NCBI GenBank assembly: GCA_016702645.1
Contig: JADJDP010000045.1
Coordinates: forward strand, 1-7,501
Direction: 5' to 3'
DNA from: Flavobacteriales bacterium
GTDB taxonomy: Bacteria > Bacteroidota > Bacteroidia > Flavobacteriales_F > PHOS-HE28
Length of the DNA: 7,501 nt
Shown here: positions 6,301 to 7,501 of the stretch, piece by piece
Layout of the letters: every line of letters begins with the position of its first letter
Position numbering within the stretch: the stretch's first letter is position 1
Notes under the pieces: generated by a model
What the model saw: the letters and a program-made list of their open reading frames with translations, nothing else
Databases searched by the model: none
Told to the model about the DNA's origin: nothing
Position numbers and translations under genes: made by a program

Positions 6301-7501
6301 TGTTGTGACAAGGAACGGGGCAGCGATGTTAGTGCCGACCCTCGTGGCTGACGGATCCTATCACGTCGTGGTCCGCCACCGGAACCACCTCGGGGTGATG
6401 ACAGCCTCACCCCTTGCGCTATCCGCTGCGCCCACGAGCGTGGACTTCACCTCGACCGCGTTTATGACCTACGGAGTGATGCGATCAAGACCATAGGCAC
6501 AAGGCGGGTACTTTGGGCCGGGAACGCGCTGCACGACAAGCGCATCCGCTATACCGGCTCCGACAACGACCGTGACCTTGTCCTGCGCGCATTGGAGGCA
6601 CCGCCCACCAACGTGGTATTCAACGTTTACGCAACCGAGGATGTGAACTTGGACAGCGATGTGAAATACACCGGTCCTTTCAATGATCGCGATCCGATCC
6701 TGGTGAACATCGGAGGAACCGTGCCCACGGCGCAACGCTTCGAACAACTTCCTGAACCCCGCAGTCCAGACGAAACCCGACCGCACACGATCAACGCCCG
6801 CATCGCCCTTCTGTCCCCGATCGCATCCTTCCACATCGCTGCCAGCGCTCAACAGAGCGTTGATATCGGTCTGTACGAAGCCGAGGACGGCGCGCTCGAA
6901 ATACGCGTGACACCAGCTACCGATCTCGATGGTGTACTGTCCAATCTCTCCTTCACCTTGGCCTGGGACAAAATGAAACTTCCGCCTCGTTCGGGACGCC
7001 CTTGCAGGACGATGCGACCAGAGCCGCCGCCCTTGTTTCTCCCTCTGGTGGCATCCACACGGTCGGCACCACCAGCTACCGCATCTATACGGTCGTTGGC
7101 ATGACGAGCTTCAACGAGGTTGGCCTTCATTGGGAAGCTGGTCTATCCCAGACCCTGGCGAGCATCCCTGTGAACGGTCGTGTGCGCGTGGAACTGGCCA
7201 CCGATGCATGGGCACGCGACCCGCACAACAATGGGGAGTTCTATGTTTCTGTGGGTGGCCTTAGTGCCACAGGGAACGTGGTGCAAGCCTCGGCGCTGGT
7301 GGGCAGGGCCGAAATGTCCGTCAGTGTTCTCCCGAACCCGTGTGATGGCGAACACCTCACCGTATCCGTGCGCAATGCCCCAGGGGGGAGCGAGCGTAGT
7401 GCAGTTGGACATCCTCAATGCGCAAGGTGATCTGGTAGTGAGTAAGAGGTTGCCGCTGCACGATGGCCTGCTGAACACGACCATCGATCTGGACCGCACG
7501 C
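3..7501 (+). CDS. Giant secreted MopE-repeat/HYR protein with type IX sorting tail; partial at both ends, multiply frameshifted
   Basis: This entry joins all fragments listed below into one gene. Reading 5' to 3', the conserved protein pattern never stops; it only changes frame, about 29 times, and crosses one in-frame TGA (5174-5176). Domains in order are MopE-type DCDD/CDG repeats with five Cys-rich modules, a thrombospondin-3-like linker, a beta-rich domain, two HYR-like domains, a Bacteroidota secreted-protein beta module, dockerin-like loops, a second beta-rich domain and a Por-type sorting tail. Neither the N-terminal signal peptide nor the final residues are in the window. The tail implies export by the type IX system and anchoring on, or release from, the outer membrane. 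The acidic repeats imply calcium or other metal binding, and the many Cys pairs imply extracytoplasmic disulfides. A role in adhesion or matrix building is inference. Frame breaks are more likely sequence errors than decay, because key residues are preserved. Confidence 0.85.
342..1126 (+). CDS. Fragment 2: MopE repeat, unique insert, MopE anchor and first Cys-rich module
   Basis: This is the longest clean stretch in frame 3. It opens inside an anchor (DNLDNDCDGLEDEE), followed by a calcium-loop motif (YTDADGDGIG) and GDCDD. A stretch of about 95 residues (about 510-800) without MopE motifs follows: beta-prone, with a CLGDGC motif at 645-662. The sequence then returns to EICDGLDNNCNGQIDEG at 807-857 and enters Cys-rich module 1 at 858. 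The unique insert sits between the DCDD half and the CDG half of one repeat. CLxDGC-type motifs occur in other Bacteroidota secreted beta domains, a resemblance I note only from memory. The frame stays open to 1745, but real coding leaves it near 1127, where a missing T would turn CTC ATG into TTC ATG. An annotation of 504-1745 as one gene would be half wrong. Confidence 0.85.
858..1138 (+). repeat. Cys-rich module 1 (unrecognised domain)
   Basis: This is the first of five copies. It reads C-x2-C-x17-C-x3-C-x10-C-x3-C-x9-C-x2-C-x6-C-x4-C-x2-C-x8-C-x2-C-x5-C, then a final Cys before SGLQD or its like. It directly follows a complete anchor (CDGLDNNCNGQIDEG), unlike the other four, which replace an anchor. 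Most of it lies in frame 3, with the last residues in frames 2 and 1 after two lost bases. The spacing of paired Cys suggests helical hairpins held by disulfides (inference). I know no family with this pattern. Confidence 0.75.
1175..1813 (+). CDS. Fragment 3: uninterrupted array of MopE-type repeats
   Basis: Frame 2 carries the cleanest tandem run in the window, with four CDG anchors whose Cys codons lie at 1232, 1376, 1565 and 1703. Each has the form CDGxDNDC(D/N)G. They are separated by alternating short loops (DADNDGFTLCTGDCND, DNDNDGFTPCTGDCDD) and one longer loop (YADTDGDGFGDPN). Short pieces upstream, in frame 1 from 1135 to 1173, give GLQDADGDGSF and join here by one extra C in TTCCGCA. 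The fourth anchor ends in AIELS instead of the usual acidic DE pair. The repeats resemble the Pfam family named for MopE of Methylococcus; the acidic residues suit calcium. After about 1813 the frame moves to frame 1 (NDDDCDDTI) and then to frame 3. Confidence 0.88.
1851..2120 (+). CDS. Fragment 4: MopE half-repeat leading into Cys-rich module 2
   Basis: Frame 3 gives a long calcium-loop repeat (WFVDADGDGYGASGAP, then NCTQPMGAVG and YDCDDTNANIFPGQG), and then the first part of Cys-rich module 2 from the Cys codon at 2010 (CTECSPVDLALL, CIMNC). The repeat is a half: where the CDG anchor should follow the DCDD box, the Cys-rich module begins instead. Frame evidence ends near the Asn codon at 2118, where one lost base moves coding to frame 2 (CLGDC). 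Between 1814 and 1850 the link to the previous fragment is in frame 1. The frame stays open further downstream but without recognisable motifs. Confidence 0.83.
2010..2289 (+). repeat. Cys-rich module 2 (unrecognised domain)
   Basis: This is the second copy, with CTECSPVDLALL, CIMNC, CLGDC, SCADC, CPCQVD, ACQQC and CSGLQD in order. It is spread over frames 3, 2, 3, 2 and 1, so it is the most damaged copy. Assignment rests on the match of each piece to module 1 (PADITLL/PVDLALL, SCADC/ACATC, ACQQC/ACIQC). It follows FPGQG of a DCDD half-repeat, at the point where a CDG anchor is expected. Confidence 0.7.
2227..2391 (+). CDS. Fragment 5: end of Cys-rich module 2 and a short MopE repeat
   Basis: Frame 1 gives PACQQC, a Cys-containing stretch and CSGLQD, which close Cys-rich module 2. 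A short loop (DVDNDGSFAPIDCDD), YPGNIEICDG follow. One extra C in the GGCCCTGG run at 2389-2395 breaks the frame; removing it continues directly into LDNDCNGQVDDG in frame 2. On the 5' side, from 2121 to 2226, coding jumps from frame 2 (CLGDCIADN) to frame 3 (SCADC) to frame 2 (YCLLATCPCQVD) within about 100 bases. A missing C in GACCAGGG at about 2224-2229 explains the last of these changes. Confidence 0.8.
2393..2956 (+). CDS. Fragment 6: MopE repeat and complete Cys-rich module 3
   Basis: Frame 2 is clean from LDNDCNGQVDDG through a long loop (YADNDGDGYGDP, VANSQDCDD, FPGSTVG) into Cys-rich module 3 (2576-2866). This is the only module copy other than most of copy 5 that can be read in one frame. 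It ends in CTGLLDADGDGYFAPADCDD, where the next short MopE repeat begins. The frame closes at the TGA 2954-2956, but real coding leaves it near 2945: one extra A in CCGGAATGC diverts the frame, and dropping it gives INPDAIEI in frame 3. The stop is therefore an artefact of the shift and not a natural terminus. Confidence 0.86.
   Translation: MDNDCNGQVDDGLGQQYADNDGDGYGDPLEPLPCDTPGVANSQDCDDNDPDAFPGSTVGFNCIGCSAADQLAMSQNLHVSNGSLSGPYMNAIITCGVGCNGAGDPTAVEACFQACFQTAIPVGPSCGECIGVYIQTIFANGPCAAPCMAAALADFQTCTGLLDADGDGYFAPADCDDQDATINPECY
2576..2866 (+). repeat. Cys-rich module 3 (unrecognised domain)
   Basis: This copy is readable in one frame: CIGCSAADQLAMSQNL, CGVGC, CFQAC, SCGEC, CAAPC and a final CTGL. 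The stretch between the first two Cys pairs is longer (about 29 residues) than in module 1 (17). Its second half has fewer Cys than modules 1, 2 and 5. Modules 3 and 4 form a subtype with SQNLHV and GPY(M/V)N. Confidence 0.78.
2949..3302 (+). CDS. Fragment 7: three MopE-type repeats, one with an anchor Cys changed to Arg
   Basis: Frame 3 gives AIEIRDGADNNCDGNIDG, then FADPDGDGFGDVN with an internal Cys and NDCNDGD. Next come APELCDALDNDCDGTVDDG and another long loop (FADSDGDGYGDPLQP, VANDLDCDDTDAN). The first anchor reads RDG instead of CDG, with CGC at 2961-2963 where other copies have TGC or TGT, a single T-to-C difference. The loop at about 3199-3290 closely resembles the one at about 2440-2530, with matching DNA, so these are recent duplications. 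Frame 3 ends at a TGA near 3326. True coding passes to frame 1 at 3313 through two adjacent shifts around ACCCATCTTCCCG. Confidence 0.86.
3313..3474 (+). CDS. Fragment 8: first half of Cys-rich module 4
   Basis: Frame 1 opens module 4 with EQGCDGCGLASQVALSQNL. It continues through GPYVN and CLNC to VCLDA, where one lost base at about 3475 moves coding to frame 3 (FAELPMGASCSQC). The pattern, including the SQNLHV and GPY(V/M)N strings, matches module 3 at 2576-2866 closely, so the two copies are sisters. The second Cys pair here is C-x2-C instead of the C-x3-C of the other copies. Confidence 0.8.
3322..3601 (+). repeat. Cys-rich module 4 (unrecognised domain)
   Basis: This is the sister of module 3: CDGCGLASQVALSQNL, CLNC, VCLDAC (after restoring one base), SCSQC, CPCP, then a final Cys in IACNRL. 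It crosses frames 1, 3 and 2. The closing string lacks the usual (T/S)GL after the last Cys, having NRLTDANNDG instead. Confidence 0.7.
3477..3550 (+). CDS. Fragment 9: middle of Cys-rich module 4
   Basis: A short frame 3 piece reads FAELPMGASCSQCLAV and then CPCP. It aligns with FQTAIPVGPSCGEC of module 3, which is why it is assigned despite its length. The frame runs into a TAG soon after. A missing C in TGCCCTCG at about 3546-3553 restores frame 2 with SNATPRRADALVQF. The base at that point is next to a C run, the kind of place where long-read errors gather. Confidence 0.65.
3551..4132 (+). CDS. Fragment 10: end of module 4, two MopE repeats, most of Cys-rich module 5
   Basis: Frame 2 closes module 4 at the Cys codon 3599-3601. 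It then gives a short loop (DANNDGYFAPADCND), anchor EVCDGADNDCDGQLDEA at about 3692-3742, a long loop (FADNDGDGFGNPS, VANNLDCNDNN) and YPGGPLP. Cys-rich module 5 starts at 3878 (CPDC, CFGPC, CTSIC, CADC, CVYSTCTPC, ACLQC). This short-loop/long-loop/Cys-module order repeats the order seen from about 2290 to 2866. The frame runs on to a stop near 4177, but coding moves to frame 1 near 4133 after one lost base (SPCNAAYENCTGL). The clean module 5 here is a good template for the family pattern. Confidence 0.87.
3878..4167 (+). repeat. Cys-rich module 5 (unrecognised domain)
   Basis: CPDCAPADQALILSD, CFGPC, CTSIC, CADC, CVYSTCTPC, ACLQC and CTGLIDNDNDG are in order; all but the end lies in frame 2. 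The second half closely follows module 1 (NPNSAACLQC against DPNSTACIQC), so modules 1, 2 and 5 form one subtype. It is followed by the three most regular MopE repeats of the window. Confidence 0.78.
4138..4704 (+). CDS. Fragment 11: end of module 5 and the last three MopE repeats
   Basis: Frame 1 closes module 5 (CNAAYENCTGLIDNDNDG) and then gives three complete MopE repeats with anchor Cys codons at 4261, 4462 and 4657. The loops DLDGDGYGTD, GYVTSGGDCDDDD, DLDGDGFGIP and FVGDCDDQNN are of the common family type with a single mid-loop Cys. These three repeats are closer to the textbook form of the family than those upstream. The frame then runs to a TGA at about 4762-4764 without further motifs. 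The true path continues in frame 3 at 4704, one base being lost in GAGAACGCAGTG. Confidence 0.9.
4704..5030 (+). CDS. Fragment 12: thrombospondin-3-like linker and start of beta-rich domain A
   Basis: Frame 3 gives DPDSDGTSDCVDGCPNDP, then CGCG and DVDTNNNGVCDS. This is an acidic Cys linker of the thrombospondin type 3 kind, commonly seen after such arrays in Bacteroidota and Planctomycetes proteins. It leads into FPFVKLGIVGTSNNELEVRL at 4845 and a Gly/Thr/Val-rich region with VRWPTTSGVSI. The repeat array ends here, and the character changes from loops rich in Asp and Cys to beta-sandwich-like sequence. Domain A resembles a second domain at about 6850-7300 (see findings). A frame change lies near 5030-5047. 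Confidence 0.82.
5048..5533 (+). CDS. Fragment 13: rest of beta-rich domain A and a Cys-containing spacer
   Basis: Frame 2 gives YEGTTTNGGFSYATFSTI and PFVPLGAADAF. It meets a TGA at 5174-5176, and then continues in the same frame with GSCVEFQVLDNAFQDN, SGYERNNGYIAG, TCNDLQRAL and SCADIGVVPVTLTL. Reading the few bases around the TGA in frame 1 gives YVNPR, so two compensating small errors are as likely as a true nonsense change. The second half, with ASCGAVLASASQTSFSC and then V-T-L strands, is the type of segment that precedes HYR domains in Bacteroidota proteins. The frame closes at TAA 5531-5533. Coding passes to frame 1 at 5524 (AQVTVVDDLAPVIT). Confidence 0.8.
5565..6257 (+). CDS. Fragment 14: two HYR/Ig-like domains and start of the Bacteroidota beta module
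   Basis: Frame 3 continues the HYR-like domain begun by VVDDLAPVIT (5524-5565, frame 1). It gives SGSIAACYTDPGAAE, SATDNCTGG and DAHGNSSSVTYS. A second copy begins with DGTAPVVSNVPGSMDATLEC and includes SATDDC, RTRTWTFTDLCGNAS. HYR domains are extracellular Ig-like folds found in adhesion proteins. From about 6020 it enters a module with SMRVLLEGPYEEATERM, SDPDNAIVDWVLIELRD, which I know as a frequent C-terminal module of Bacteroidota secreted proteins. The TGA at 6258-6260 is reached only because of a lost base near 6252; frame 2 carries on with TLIVARCAALVQRDGDVV. Confidence 0.85.
6254..6474 (+). CDS. Fragment 15: middle of the Bacteroidota beta module
   Basis: Frame 2 carries ALVQRDGDVV, LVADGSYHVVVRHRNHLGVM, TASPLALSAAPTSVDFTS and TYG. 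The strings RHRNHLGVMTA and QRDGDVV are hallmarks, in my memory, of the module that follows AIVDWVLIELRD in many Bacteroidota surface proteins. This supports reading it as the direct continuation of the previous fragment. The open frame runs on to TAG at 6494-6496, but coding moves to frame 1 at 6475 after a lost base (SDAIKTIGT). Confidence 0.82.
6475..6972 (+). CDS. Fragment 16: dockerin-like calcium loops and start of beta-rich domain B
   Basis: Frame 1 gives SDAIKTIG, LWAGNALHDKRIRYTGSDND and RDLVLRAL, then NVYATEDVNLDSDVKYTGPF with NDRDPILVNIGG. The two YTGxxNDRD strings show an internal duplication. The second loop (DVNLDSDVKYTG) has the spacing of Asp/Asn expected for a calcium-binding loop of dockerin type. 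The link VPTAQRFEQLPEP follows, and from about 6850 SVDIGLYEAEDGALEIRV starts beta-rich domain B with LSFTLAWDK. The frame breaks in the run AAAA (6970-6973): one more A would give the smooth WDKNETSASFG. Confidence 0.84.
6505..6720 (+). other. Pair of dockerin-like calcium-binding loops
   Basis: Two related segments, 6505-6594 and 6637-6720, share (R/K)YTGxxNDRD and a following hydrophobic strand (LVLRAL, ILVNIGG). The second has D-x-N-x-D-x-D-x-K, which fits an EF-hand or dockerin loop. The first has lost most of the acidic positions (ALHDKRIRYTG), so it probably binds calcium weakly or not at all. Assignment as a true dockerin is uncertain. Confidence 0.5.
6972..7386 (+). CDS. Fragment 17: rest of beta-rich domain B and start of the sorting tail
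   Basis: Frame 3 gives NETSASFGTPLQDDATRAAA, SYRIYTVVG, VNGRVRVELATDAWARDP and HNNGEFYVSVGGLSATGN. It then gives a short link and EMSVSVLPNPCDGEHLTVSV. The VLPNP string followed by a beta strand is the usual opening of the type IX (Por-family) C-terminal sorting domain. Domain B parallels domain A in order: ELEVRL/ALEIRV, then VRWPTTSG/LAWDKNETS, then LDNAFQDN/TDAWARDP, then a NG-rich strand. Coding leaves the frame in the G6 run 7383-7388, which looks one G too long. Confidence 0.85.
7305..7501 (+). other. Type IX secretion C-terminal sorting domain (partial)
   Basis: The domain starts near the AEMSVSVLPNP string (about 7308-7340) and runs to the window end. It is shown separately because it is the strongest clue to both export route and phylum: this domain class is known only from Bacteroidota. 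It spans one G-run error at 7383-7388, after which it continues in frame 1. The last third is missing. Confidence 0.8.
7387..7501 (+). CDS. Fragment 18: type IX sorting tail, cut by the window end
   Basis: Frame 1 continues the sorting domain with GASVVQLDILNAQGDLVVSK, LPLHDGLLN and TTIDLDRT. The order of strands (V-x-L-x-I-L-N-x-x-G, then a hydrophobic/basic strand, then a short polar strand) is that of the Por secretion tail of Bacteroidota. The usual end, G-x-Y-x-V-x-V and a final basic strand, lies beyond base 7501, probably some 25 residues on. Such tails are recognised by the type IX machinery and usually cleaved or used to anchor the protein to a surface lipid. Confidence 0.82.

Noticed and set aside
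7002..7430. Separate small gene starting near 7002
   Set aside because: The start codon falls in the middle of beta-rich domain B, whose first half is in another frame just upstream. The end is created by the G-run shift.
3..7501. Programmed ribosomal frameshifting
   Set aside because: There are far too many sites, in both directions, with no common slippery sequence or stem-loop.

Overview
The window appears to hold a single very large protein-coding region on the + strand, open at both ends, that reads as one secreted, disulfide-rich, calcium-binding-type adhesin-like protein of roughly 2,500 residues within the window. The C-terminal end carries the start of a type IX secretion (Por) sorting domain. 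That domain, together with HYR-type repeats and a module familiar from Bacteroidota surface proteins, points to a Bacteroidota bacterium. The GC-rich sequence would suit one of the high-GC, environmental Flavobacteriales-like lineages. The lineage call is inference; no rRNA or housekeeping gene is present.

The coding frame is not continuous. By hand I can follow the protein through about 29 frame changes, roughly one per 260 bases, plus one in-frame TGA. Most look like single lost bases (about 23) and some like single gained bases (about 6), several in or next to homopolymers. Motifs line up exactly across the joins and the key Cys, Asp and Gly residues are intact. The simplest reading is therefore an intact gene seen through an error-rich, unpolished long-read assembly; a recent pseudogene is the alternative. 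Each fragment below is a piece of that one gene and not an independent gene.

Layout. Bases 1-4704 are a repeat region with about 14 MopE-type metal-binding repeats (DxDGDG ... DCDD ... CDGxDNDCDGxxDE). Five copies of a cysteine-rich module of about 95 residues, which I do not recognise, interrupt it (858-1138, 2010-2289, 2576-2866, 3322-3601, 3878-4167), as does one unique insert of about 95 residues (about 510-800). Bases 4704-4845 are a thrombospondin-type-3-like acidic/Cys linker. Bases 4845-5310 encode a beta-rich, possibly cohesin-like domain. A Cys-containing spacer and two HYR/Ig-like domains follow (about 5310-6020). Bases 6020-6475 are a beta module common in Bacteroidota secreted proteins, and 6475-6735 carry two dockerin-like calcium loops. 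Bases 6850-7300 are a second copy of the 4845-5310 domain type, and 7305-7501 are the type IX sorting tail, cut by the window edge perhaps 25 residues short of its end.

No RNA genes, mobile elements, CRISPR arrays, promoters or terminators were seen, and there is no intergenic space. All long minus-strand frames are shadows of the repetitive coding strand.
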